Origin: DAIMFL01 sp964372215
Lineage (GTDB): Bacteria; Pseudomonadota; Alphaproteobacteria; Dongiales; Dongiaceae
Length of the DNA stretch: 64,000 nucleotides
Direction: 5' to 3'
Assembly: GCA_964372215.1 (NCBI GenBank)
Contig: CAYJQC010000002.1
Coordinates: 124,001 to 188,000 of the forward strand
This document shows, in pieces, positions 34,028 to 42,184 of the stretch. A program made the position numbers and the translations under genes. The number at the start of each line of letters is the position of its first letter. The stretch's first letter is position 1. The notes under the pieces were generated by a model. That model was given only the letters and a program-made list of their open reading frames with translations. It was not told the origin of the DNA and did not search any database.

Positions 34028-36250
34028 TCAGCCGCTGTTGGCGGCTGCGGCTTCGTCGTCGTCAACCGGCAGCGGCGCGTCGAGGGCGCGACGGATGCGG
34101 CTGGCGAGCTCGGTCTTGCGGAACGGCTTGTGCAGCAGATCCATGTTCGCGACCGAACCGGCCGCCGCCTCGGCCAGGGCGGCCTCGGCATAGCCGGACA
34201 TGTAGAGCACGCGCAGGCCCTCCCGCCGCTCGCGCGCCAGGCGCGCCAGCTCGATGCCGTTCATGCCGCGCGGCAGCATGATGTCGGTGAACAGCAGGTC
34301 GACGCGCGACCGGCTGGCCAGCACGGCGAGCGCCGACGGCCCGTCGCCGGCCTCGACGAAGCGATAGCCGAGCTGGTCGAGCAACTGGGCGGCGAGCTGC
34401 CGCACATTGGGATCGTCCTCGACCAGCAGAATGACCTCGCCGCCGCCGCCGGCCGGAGCCGGGGCCGGGGCCGGGGCCTCGCGCGGCTCGGCCAGGCACA
34501 GGGGCAGCAGCAGGCGCACGCGGGTGCCGCGATCGGGGGCGCTGTCCATGGTGACGCTGCCGCCCGATTGCGTCACGAAGCCGTAGACCATGCTGAGTCC
34601 GAGCCCGCTGCCCTGGCCGACGCGCTTGGTAGTGAAGAACGGCTCGAAGGCGCGGGCGGCGATCTCGGGGGCCATGCCGGTGCCGGAATCAGCCACCAGA
34701 ATCTCGATGTAGTCGCCGGGCACCACATGGCCATGGCGGTCGGCGTTGTCGGCGCTCACGGTGACCGCCGCGGTGCGCAGCGTCAGCCGCCCGCCCTGCG
34801 GCATGGCGTCCCGGGCGTTGATCGCCAGATTGAGCAGCGCCGATTCGAGCTGCCCGGGATCGACCTCGACCTCGCCCAGATTGCCGGCGAGCACGGTGTC
34901 GACCCGGATCGTACCGCCCAGGGTACGGCGCAGCAGGTCGATGGTGCCGGCGACCAGCTGATTGACGTCGGTCGGCTCGGGCTTCAGCGGCTGGCGGCGC
35001 GCGAAGGCCAGCAGGCGCGAGGTCAGCTCGGCGCCGCGTTCGGCCGCGCGCAGGGAATCGCGGACCATGACGCGGAGCTGGCTGTCCGCCGGCAACCGCT
35101 CGTCCAGCAGATCGAGATTGCCGAGGATGATCGCCAGCAGGTTGTTGAAGTCGTGGGCGACGCCGCCGGTGAGCTGGCCGACCGCCTCCATCTTCTGGGC
35201 GTGCTGCAGCTGCTCGGCCAGGATCCGCTGCTCGGTGACGTCGACCAGCGTGCCGATATAGCCGAGGAAGTCGCCATTCGCCGCAAAGCGCGGCGCACCG
35301 TGGTCGATGAACCAGCACCAGTCGCCGGCGGCGTTCCGCAGGCGGTAGGTGAACACGTACATCATACGGGCCGCGAAAGCCGCGCCCTCCTGGTCGACGA
35401 CGACCCGCAGGTCGTCGGGATGAACCTCCGACAGCCAGCCTTCGCCGAGCTCTTCCCCGAGATTGCGGCCGGTGAACGACAGCCAGGTCTTGTTGACGAA
35501 CTGGCAGCGCCCCTCGGTGTCCGTCATGTAGAGCAGCGCCGGCATGGTGTCCGCCATGGTGCGGAACCGCGCCTCGCTCTCCCGCAGCTCGGCCTCGGTG
35601 CGGGCCGCGCGCCTTACCGCGAATTCCGCCTGGGCCTGCTGCCGGCGCTGGGTCAGGATGATCAGCGCCATGGCCACGGCCAGGGTCAGGGCGGAGCTGA
35701 GCAGGAACCCCACCGGCGCGAACCACGGCACCGGGCGCAGGAAGGGGTAGTCCATCACGTGGACCCCCCACAGCGCGAACAATACGGCGACGGCGGCATA
35801 ACCGGCATCGCGGCGCCGCCGGCGATGCACCCAGAACGCCGCCGCCGTGGTCAGCATCACCAGCCCGTTGGCCAGATAGACCGGCAGGGTCTGCCACAGG
35901 AAGCTCAGGCCGAGCGCCGCGCTGGCGGCGTTCCAGGCGACGATCGCCGTGGCGCCGAGCACCAGCGGGATGGTTGGCACCCGCTGGACCAGGAAGCGCA
36001 GGGTCCCGGCCAGCAGCAGGACGGTGAAGGCGGTAAAGCAGGACTCGGCGACCGGCTGCAGCTCGACCTGGCCGTTCGCAGCCAGGAGCGAGAGGCCCTG
36101 TCGCGCGGCCTGGGTGGCGTAGGCCAGGCTCCACAGCCCGAGGGCCGGCGTGGCGCCGCGCAGCCGCGCGAGATAGATCAGCGCCGCCACCATCACCAGC
36201 GTGGCGGTGAGGTTCGCGGCGATCGCCGTCGAGATCGAGATGCCGGTCAT
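34028..36250 (-). CDS. hybrid sensor histidine kinase/response regulator with PAS domain
   Basis: A 740-residue membrane kinase. Residues 1-200 contain about seven helices, a 7TM-like input domain. A PAS/PAC sensor follows (about 225-345, MADTMPALLYMTDTEG). The kinase core has His366 in GGVAHDFNNLLAI and an ATPase domain with NLAINARDAMP and GQGSGLGLSMVYGF. A receiver domain at 605-725 carries phospho-acceptor Asp656 in LLFTDIMLPRG and Lys in HKPF. The H-box type is that of kinases with GNLDLL and an attached receiver. Output must pass to an unlinked partner. It overlaps the PilZ gene by 4 bases and is co-transcribed with it. Confidence 0.92.
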   Translation of the reverse strand: MTGISISTAIAANLTATLVMVAALIYLARLRGATPALGLWSLAYATQAARQGLSLLAANGQVELQPVAESCFTAFTVLLLAGTLRFLVQRVPTIPLVLGATAIVAWNAASAALGLSFLWQTLPVYLANGLVMLTTAAAFWVHRRRRRDAGYAAVAVLFALWGVHVMDYPFLRPVPWFAPVGFLLSSALTLAVAMALIILTQRRQQAQAEFAVRRAARTEAELRESEARFRTMADTMPALLYMTDTEGRCQFVNKTWLSFTGRNLGEELGEGWLSEVHPDDLRVVVDQEGAAFAARMMYVFTYRLRNAAGDWCWFIDHGAPRFAANGDFLGYIGTLVDVTEQRILAEQLQHAQKMEAVGQLTGGVAHDFNNLLAIILGNLDLLDERLPADSQLRVMVRDSLRAAERGAELTSRLLAFARRQPLKPEPTDVNQLVAGTIDLLRRTLGGTIRVDTVLAGNLGEVEVDPGQLESALLNLAINARDAMPQGGRLTLRTAAVTVSADNADRHGHVVPGDYIEILVADSGTGMAPEIAARAFEPFFTTKRVGQGSGLGLSMVYGFVTQSGGSVTMDSAPDRGTRVRLLLPLCLAEPREAPAPAPAPAGGGGEVILLVEDDPNVRQLAAQLLDQLGYRFVEAGDGPSALAVLASRSRVDLLFTDIMLPRGMNGIELARLARERREGLRVLYMSGYAEAALAEAAAGSVANMDLLHKPFRKTELASRIRRALDAPLPVDDDEAAAANSG

Positions 36251-36621
36251 GGCTTGCCGCGGGACAGGTGATGGCGCAGGCAGGATTCCATGAAATCGAC
36301 AATGCCGCTGCCGGCGTCGGCGAAGCGCAGCGCGACCGCGGGCGGCGCGTGCTCGAGCCGGACCACCTCGGCGGCAAAGCCCAGGCTCTCCTGGCCGCGG
36401 CGCCCACGCCCGGAGATCAGGCCGCGTACCGACCGGCCGGGCACCGCCTCGCGCGGGCCCTTACCGTGCAGCAGCAGGCCGCCCAGAGACCAGTTGACGG
36501 CGCTGAGAACATGGCCGTCGAGCACGACGCGGAATTCCGGCAGCACGAGGCGCTGGTCGCGGCGGCCTTCGCGGCGACGGATCGGCTGGACGGCGAAGCT
36601 CTGGACGTAGGACATCGACAC
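36247..36621 (-). CDS. PilZ domain protein
   Basis: A 124-residue protein resembling a PilZ domain (c-di-GMP receptor): basic N-terminal RRREGRRDQR (RxxxR) followed by a beta barrel with the D/NxSxxG motif as NWSLGGLLL. Both ligand motifs are present, so c-di-GMP binding is plausible. It is the first gene of a pair with the hybrid kinase, suggesting the two work in one signal path. The start is a GTG with a gaggg site 6 bases upstream; an ATG at 36615 is also possible. Confidence 0.85.
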   Translation of the reverse strand: MSMSYVQSFAVQPIRRREGRRDQRLVLPEFRVVLDGHVLSAVNWSLGGLLLHGKGPREAVPGRSVRGLISGRGRRGQESLGFAAEVVRLEHAPPAVALRFADAGSGIVDFMESCLRHHLSRGKP

Positions 36622-36737
36622 GAGGAACCCTCACACGCCCGCATGCTATGAGGCCGGCCTTAGGAAATTGTTAATTGTAACTCCGCGACCTCGCCTCAAC
36701 GCCTTGCCGGCACGGCGAGCCGCGGGACGGGTGGCGC

Positions 36738-38390
36738 TCAGAACCGCCGGTGCAGCACCCTGCCGTCGGTCTCCACGACCGCCTCGGCCGGCCACAGCGC
36801 CGCCCAGTTGTCGGCGATCACGCCGAGATAGAGTGGCTGCGCCGGCAGGCGCAACACGCCACCCTGGAAGCTCGAGACGACCACCCCGCTTGGATGCTCG
36901 CCGGCCCAGATCAGCGCCTGCGCCGGGCTGTTCAGGGTGACGAGCGGCGCCTCCAGGCGGCCGGAGAAGCCGAGCTCGCCGCCATAGCTGCCATAGACCG
37001 CAACCGGCCGGCCGGCCTGCTGCAGCCGGTGGATCTCGCGCGATACCGGCGCGAGATCGAAGAAGTCGCGCAAGCTGATGGCGAATTCGAGGTTGAGCGC
37101 CGAGACCAGCAGCACCGGCATCAATGCCAGCTGGACGGTGCGCGACACCAGTTGCGCCGGGGTCGCCTGCGCCAGCAGGTAGCTGCCGCCGAGCAGCATC
37201 AGGCCGGTGGTGAGGCTGACGCCGCCGAGCCAGATCGGCAGGCCGCGCTCGCTGATGAACTCGCGCCACACCGCGTCGAGATGCGCGACCGGCACGATGT
37301 TCAGGAGGAAGCAGACGAGGCCGATGAGCAGCGCCACCATGCCCGGCAGCAGCGCATGGAAATCATGGCGCTGCCGGCCGCCTTCATCGAGCAGCCGCGC
37401 GGCGATCACGGCGAACGGCGGCATCAGCGGCAGCAGCCCCTCGGCCTCGCGCCAGTTCACCGCGAAGGCGATGGCGAGCGCCGTCGCCGCCGCCACGCCG
37501 GCAAGGCGCATGCCGGGGTCGCGCCAGGCGCCGCGGTCGGCATCTGCGGCGTGCCAGAGCGTCTTCCACAGCAGCCAGGGGTAGAGCGCGAGCACGAGCG
37601 CCACGATCATCCAATAGACCGGGCGCGGCGGCACCCCGAACGCGCTGTCGCGCGGCGGCCTAGCCTGCAACAGGTCGAGGAACAGCGCGCCGTGGTCGAG
37701 CGCCGGCACCAGCCAGATCAGCGCCAGCGCCAGCGCCCCGATCGTGGCGGCGGCGAGGCCGAGCGCCCAGCGGCCGGGACGCAGCGGCGCCGGCGGCGAA
37801 CCGATCCACGGCAGCGCCAGGGCGGGAACGACGAGCAGCGCCGCCGCCGCGCCGCCGCCGGCGAGAAAGGCGAGGCCGAGCGCGGCGCCGAAGATCGCCC
37901 ACCCCGCCAGCGCCGCGCCGCGCCAGACCAGCGCCAGCCCGTAGAGTCCGAGCAGCGCCAGAAAGGTCACCGGCAGCGCCGGCAGCGACATCGCGGAGTA
38001 GGCCACGAAGCCGCCGGTGCCGGCGAGCAGAACCCCGGCCAGGGTCGCCGCCTGCGGCCGGCCCGGCCACAGCAGCCGGCAGAGCGGGCCAACCAGCAGC
38101 AGCGCACCGAGCGCGAACAGCGGCGCGACCAGCCGGGCCGCGCCCTCGCCGACGCCGAACAGCGACCAGGCGGCGCGGATCAGCCAGAACAGCAGCGGCG
38201 GCTGGCCGTCGAGCGGCAGCCCGTTGAGCCGCGGCAGCAGGGCGCCGTCGAGGCGCATCTCCCAGGCGATCGACAGGATCTGCGCGTCCGCGGGGGCGAG
38301 CGGCGGCCGGGCCAGCAGGCCGCCGGCGGTCAGCACCAGCCAGATGGCGAGCGGCCAGGGCGGCAGGGCTGCCAGCGCCCGGCGCGTCAT
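36738..38390 (-). CDS. ArnT-like membrane glycosyltransferase (GT-C)
   Basis: A 550-residue inner-membrane protein with about twelve helices and the GT-C/ArnT-PMT layout. The first periplasmic loop has an acidic motif (RLDGALLPRLNGLPLDGQPPLLFWLI), and the rest is hydrophobic with a soluble C-terminal part (about 430-550). ArnT relatives move a sugar from undecaprenyl phosphate to lipid A or proteins; which donor and acceptor apply here is not known. The ATG at 38390 is chosen so that it starts after the GST stop. A longer start at 38426 would overlap GST by 19 bases. Confidence 0.82.
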   Translation of the reverse strand: MTRRALAALPPWPLAIWLVLTAGGLLARPPLAPADAQILSIAWEMRLDGALLPRLNGLPLDGQPPLLFWLIRAAWSLFGVGEGAARLVAPLFALGALLLVGPLCRLLWPGRPQAATLAGVLLAGTGGFVAYSAMSLPALPVTFLALLGLYGLALVWRGAALAGWAIFGAALGLAFLAGGGAAAALLVVPALALPWIGSPPAPLRPGRWALGLAAATIGALALALIWLVPALDHGALFLDLLQARPPRDSAFGVPPRPVYWMIVALVLALYPWLLWKTLWHAADADRGAWRDPGMRLAGVAAATALAIAFAVNWREAEGLLPLMPPFAVIAARLLDEGGRQRHDFHALLPGMVALLIGLVCFLLNIVPVAHLDAVWREFISERGLPIWLGGVSLTTGLMLLGGSYLLAQATPAQLVSRTVQLALMPVLLVSALNLEFAISLRDFFDLAPVSREIHRLQQAGRPVAVYGSYGGELGFSGRLEAPLVTLNSPAQALIWAGEHPSGVVVSSFQGGVLRLPAQPLYLGVIADNWAALWPAEAVVETDGRVLHRRF

Positions 38391-38407
38391 CGTGAAGGCG
38401 GGAGCGG

Positions 38408-39058
38408 TCAGTACCCGATCACCCATGGCTCGGCCGCCGCCGCCGCCGCCCAGTCGCGCATCGCCGGCAGGTCCATCAGCGCCTCGACATAGCCGGCGCA
38501 GACCGGGTCGAGCGCCACGCCGTAGGTCAGGAAGCGGGTCGCCACCGGTGCGTACATGGCATCGGCGACGGTGAAATCGCCGAACAGGAACGGCCCCGCG
38601 CCGGTCGCGCCGAAGCGCGCCCGGCAATCGCGCCAGATCGTCGTCACCCGATCGATGTCGGCCTGCGCCTGCTCGATGCGGCCGGCGCCGGGATGGCGGC
38701 GCGACAGGTCCATCGGCAGGTTCTGCCGGAGCCCCGTGAAGCCGCCATGCATTTCGCTGCTGACCGCCCGGCAGAGGGCGCGCGGGGCGCGATCCCGGGG
38801 CCACAGCCGCGCGTCGGGGAACGTCTCGGCCAGGTATTCGCAGATCGCCAGGGATTCCCAGACCGTGAGGTCGCCATGCCTGAGGATCGGCACCTTGCCG
38901 GCCGCGGACCAGGCCAGGATCTGCTCCCGGAAGCCGTCGCGGTAGAGCGGAACCACCAGCTCGTCGAAGGCGGCGCCGGTGTGCTTCAGCGCCAGCCACG
39001 GCCGCAGCGACCAGCTCGAGTAGTTCTTGTTGCCGAGGACGATGGTGATGTCCGACAT
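38408..39058 (-). CDS. glutathione S-transferase family protein
   Basis: A 216-residue cytosolic GST-like protein. The thioredoxin-fold half starts MSDITIVLGNKNYSSWSLRPWLALKH, with VPILRHGDLTVWESLAICEYL as the cis-Pro and Glu-Ser glutathione site. The helical half includes GPFLFGDFTVADAMYAPVATRF, the usual N-capping motif. It matches the YfcG/YncG-type branch only loosely; the substrate is unknown. It lies just upstream of the ArnT-like gene on the same strand. Confidence 0.9.
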   Translation of the reverse strand: MSDITIVLGNKNYSSWSLRPWLALKHTGAAFDELVVPLYRDGFREQILAWSAAGKVPILRHGDLTVWESLAICEYLAETFPDARLWPRDRAPRALCRAVSSEMHGGFTGLRQNLPMDLSRRHPGAGRIEQAQADIDRVTTIWRDCRARFGATGAGPFLFGDFTVADAMYAPVATRFLTYGVALDPVCAGYVEALMDLPAMRDWAAAAAAEPWVIGY

Positions 39059-39214
39059 GCCGCGAGTCTCCCGCCCGGTCCGCGGTCTGCTTAGCCCGCG
39101 CCGGGCGGCATGGCAAGGCAGGGGCCGGCGCGGCGGCGCCGCGGGCCCCCTTTTCTCGCGCCCGGTTCCGCGCCATGCTGCAATCCTTCCGCCAGCGCAA
39201 CGAGGAGCCGCCCC

Positions 39215-40630
39215 GTGCCCATTTCTCTCGTCGCCCGCGCCGATGCGCGGACGATCCCGATCACGCCGCTCGTCGCCCGGGATCTCGCAGGCTGGCTGGC
39301 GCGCCAGCCGGAGCGGACGCGGCGCTGGGTCTCGGGTGCGCGCTTCGAGGCCAAGCCGGCGACCCATCTCGTGTTGCCCGGCGCGGACGGCGCGCCGGCG
39401 GGCGTGCTGCTCGGCATCGAGGACGGCGCCGACATCTGGTCCTGGGGTGCCCTGCCCCTGGCGCTGCCCGAGGGGCGCTATCGCGTCGACGCCGGGATGA
39501 ACGGGTCCAGGGCGACCCGGGCCGCGCTCGGCTGGGCGCTCGGCAGCTATGCCTTCACCCGCTATCGCAAGCCGGCGCGCAAGCCGGCCGAATTGGTCTG
39601 GCCCGATTCCGCCGACCGCGGCGCGGCGACGCGCGCGGCGGAGGCGACCTGCCTGGTGCGCGATCTCGTCAACACCCCGGCCGAGGACATGGGGCCGGCC
39701 GAGCTCGCGGCGGCGGCGCGGAAGATCGCCCGCGGCCAGGGCGCCACGATCAAGATCATCGCCGGCGACGCGCTGTTGAAGCAGAACTATCCGACCATCC
39801 ACGCGGTCGGCCGGGCCAGCAGCCGCGCGCCCCGCCTGATCGACCTGCGCTGGGGCCGGTCGGGCCCGCGCATCACCCTGGTCGGCAAGGGCGTCTGCTT
39901 CGATTCCGGCGGGCTCGACCTCAAGCCGGCGTCGGGCATGGAGCTGATGAAAAAGGACATGGGCGGCGCCGCCCATGTGCTGGCGCTGGCCCAGATGATC
40001 ATGGCGGCGAAACTGTCGGTACGGCTGCGGGTGCTGGTGCCGGCGGTCGAGAACAGCGTCTCGGGCAACGCCTTTCGCCCGCTCGACATCATCCGCACCC
40101 GCAAGGGGCTGACCGTCGAGATCGGCAATACCGACGCCGAGGGCCGGCTGATCCTGTGCGACGCCCTGGCCGAGGCCTCGCGCGAGAAGCCCGACCTGAT
40201 CGTCGACTGCGCCACCCTGACCGGCGCCGCGCGGGTGGCGCTCGGCCCCGACCTGCCGGCCCTGTTCGCCAATGACGACGCCACCGCCGAGGCGCTGCTG
40301 CGCCACGGGCTGGCCGAAGACGATCCGCTGTGGCGCATGCCACTCCATGCCGGCTACCGCACCATGCTCGACAGCAAGATCGCCGACATGAACAACGTCT
40401 CGAGCGGTGGCTTCGCCGGCGCCATCACCGCCGCGCTGTTCCTCGAGGCCTTCGTGGCGCCGGGGATTCCCTGGATCCATCTCGACCTCTATGCCTGGAA
40501 TCCGGCCGCCAAGCCGGGCCGGCCCTTGGGCGGCGCGGCGATGGCCCTGCGCGCGCTCTACGCCCTGATCGCCGAGCGCGCCGGACGGCGGCAAAGTCCC
40601 GCGCGCGCGAAGGCCCGCAAGCGGCGTTGA
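39215..40630 (+). CDS. pepA: leucyl aminopeptidase family M17
   Basis: A 471-residue metallo-aminopeptidase. The two-metal site is evident: VGKGVCFDSGGLDLKPASGMELMKKDMGGA and the M17 signature NTDAEGRLILCDAL. A shorter N-terminal domain (about 145 residues) marks the alphaproteobacterial branch of leucyl aminopeptidase rather than full-length PepA. It removes N-terminal residues from peptides in the cytosol. The GTG at 39215 has a gaggag site 7 bases before it; upstream sequence in frame is low complexity. It ends in a palindromic repeat. Confidence 0.92.
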   Translation: MPISLVARADARTIPITPLVARDLAGWLARQPERTRRWVSGARFEAKPATHLVLPGADGAPAGVLLGIEDGADIWSWGALPLALPEGRYRVDAGMNGSRATRAALGWALGSYAFTRYRKPARKPAELVWPDSADRGAATRAAEATCLVRDLVNTPAEDMGPAELAAAARKIARGQGATIKIIAGDALLKQNYPTIHAVGRASSRAPRLIDLRWGRSGPRITLVGKGVCFDSGGLDLKPASGMELMKKDMGGAAHVLALAQMIMAAKLSVRLRVLVPAVENSVSGNAFRPLDIIRTRKGLTVEIGNTDAEGRLILCDALAEASREKPDLIVDCATLTGAARVALGPDLPALFANDDATAEALLRHGLAEDDPLWRMPLHAGYRTMLDSKIADMNNVSSGGFAGAITAALFLEAFVAPGIPWIHLDLYAWNPAAKPGRPLGGAAMALRALYALIAERAGRRQSPARAKARKRR

Positions 40631-40653
40631 CTCACATGCGTCGCCGGCGCCAT

Positions 40654-40753
40654 CACCCACACCTCGACCCTCCCCTATCGGAGGGGAGAGGATTCGATGG
40701 CGCACCGCAATTTCCCCCTCCCCCCTTGTGGGGGAGGGTCGGGGTGGGGGGTG
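40654..40753. repeat. C-rich hairpin repeat, family B, copy 1
   Basis: Outer arms cacccacacctcgaccctcccct (40654 on) and gagggtcggggtggggggtg (40734-40753) are inverted copies, with inner pairs ctcccctatcggagggga and ccccccttgtggggg nested inside. It is the same kind of element as 51093-51197 and can form a long hairpin between the aminopeptidase and MarR genes. Confidence 0.85.
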
Positions 40754-40790
40754 GCCGATCCACGGATCTCGTTGGGGCGCAGCGCCAATC

Positions 40791-41144
40791 ATGAAGCTCA
40801 CCCAGCCTCAGGCGCTCGACATGTGGCGGCAGGTCCTGACCCGGAGCCTGGCCGCCAACGGCGCCGACCTGACCGCGCGGCAGATGCTGCTGCTGCTGAC
40901 CGTCTACCGCACCAACGGGCCGCACACCGTGCGCGGCCTGGCCGCCACCATCGGCATCTCGAAGCCGGCGGTCACCCGCGCCCTCGACCGGCTCGGCCAG
41001 CTCGAGCTCGCCCGGCGCAAGCGCGACGAGACCGATCGCCGCAACGTGCTGGTGCAGCGCACGGTCAAGGGCTCGGTGTTCCTGGCGGATTTCGCCGACA
41101 CCGTCGGCGAGCTCGCCGACGCGGTGACGCGGGCTCCTCAGTAG
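40791..41144 (+). CDS. MarR-type transcriptional regulator
   Basis: A 117-residue winged-helix protein: LTARQMLLLLTVYRTNGPHTVRGLAATIGISKPAVTRALDRLGQLELARRKRDETDRRNVLV gives the recognition helix and the DxRxxx wing of MarR regulators. It is short at both ends for the family. It converges with the hydroxypyruvate reductase gene, overlapping it by 7 bases. The genes it controls cannot be told from here. Confidence 0.85.
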   Translation: MKLTQPQALDMWRQVLTRSLAANGADLTARQMLLLLTVYRTNGPHTVRGLAATIGISKPAVTRALDRLGQLELARRKRDETDRRNVLVQRTVKGSVFLADFADTVGELADAVTRAPQ

Positions 41145-42073
41145 CCGCGCGCGAAGTCCACGAGATTGGCGAGCTTCTGCCCGGCGCGGGCGCGCTTCAT
41201 GCCGTCATAGATGCCGGGCGCCGCGGTTTCCGCGTGGGTGATGCTGGCGATATGCGGCGTGACCGTGACCCGGGCATGGGTCCAATAGGGATGGTCTGAA
41301 GGCAGCGGCTCGGTGTTGAACACGTCGAGAGTGGCGTGGGCGATGTGCCCGGAGTCGAGCGCCGCCAGCAGGTCGGCATCGACCACGTGGCCGCCGCGCG
41401 CCGCGTTGATGAAACAGGCGCCCTTGGGCAGCGCCGCCAGCGTGCGCTTGTCGATGATGCCGGCGGTCTCGGGCGTGAGCGGCAGCAGGCAGACCAGGAT
41501 CTCGGTGCGGTTCAGGAACGGGATGAGCTGGTCGTCGCCATGGAACCCGGTGACGCCCGCGATCGATTTCGGCGTGCGGCTCCAGCCGGCCACGTCGAAC
41601 TCCAGCGCCAGCAGCTTTTCGGCGGCATCGCCGCCGAGCACGCCCATTCCCATGATCCCGACCGGCCGGCGCCACGGCAGGGGATAGGTGAGTTCCCGCC
41701 ATTCGCGGCGCTGTTGCAGGACATCGAGCTCATGCTGGCGGCGGTGATGGCGCAGCACATGCAGCACCACGTATTCGCGCATGCCGGCGGTCAATCCGGG
41801 ATCGACCAGGCGCACGAACGGCACGTCCGGCAGCTCCTTCTGCTGCAGCAGCCAGTCGACCCCGGCGCCGAGCCAGAACACCGCCTTCAGATTGGGATAG
41901 CGCAGCATGTCGCCGGATTTCGGCCGCCACGCCAGGATGAACTCCACGTCCTCGACCGGACCGGTATCCGGCCAGATGCGGAAACCGATCGACGGGTCGA
42001 GCGCCTCGAACGCCGCCTGCCATTTCTCGACGCCGTCGACGCTCGCCGCCGCGCTGTTGTAGAGGACCGTCAT
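41138..42073 (-). CDS. ghrA: glyoxylate/hydroxypyruvate reductase A
   Basis: A 311-residue 2-hydroxyacid dehydrogenase. The NAD(P) motif is GIMGMGVLGGDAAEKL, the catalytic Arg lies in INAARGGHVVD, Glu in FNTEPLPSDHPYW and His in TPHIAS. E. coli GhrA reduces glyoxylate and hydroxypyruvate with NADPH. The start MTVLYNSAAA at 42073 avoids reading through the repeat upstream. Its 3' end overlaps the MarR gene. Confidence 0.9.
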   Translation of the reverse strand: MTVLYNSAAASVDGVEKWQAAFEALDPSIGFRIWPDTGPVEDVEFILAWRPKSGDMLRYPNLKAVFWLGAGVDWLLQQKELPDVPFVRLVDPGLTAGMREYVVLHVLRHHRRQHELDVLQQRREWRELTYPLPWRRPVGIMGMGVLGGDAAEKLLALEFDVAGWSRTPKSIAGVTGFHGDDQLIPFLNRTEILVCLLPLTPETAGIIDKRTLAALPKGACFINAARGGHVVDADLLAALDSGHIAHATLDVFNTEPLPSDHPYWTHARVTVTPHIASITHAETAAPGIYDGMKRARAGQKLANLVDFARGY

Positions 42074-42105
42074 GCCTAGTTTCCGTGTTGAGCCTGCTGG
42101 AGTGG

Positions 42106-42177
42106 CCTCATGCTTCGACAGGCTCAGCATGAGAGCACGAGTTGCGAGCCTCGTCCCGAGCTTGTCGAAGGGCGAGG
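42106..42177. repeat. paired palindromic intergenic repeat, family A, copy 3
   Basis: Arms cctcatgcttcgacaggctcagcatgag (42106-42133) and cctcgtcccgagcttgtcgaagggcgagg (42149-42177) in inverse order, between yejF and ghrA, which run in the same direction. It may form a hairpin that ends yej transcription. Same core as 4379 and 13115. Confidence 0.87.
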
Positions 42178-42184
42178 TGGCTTT

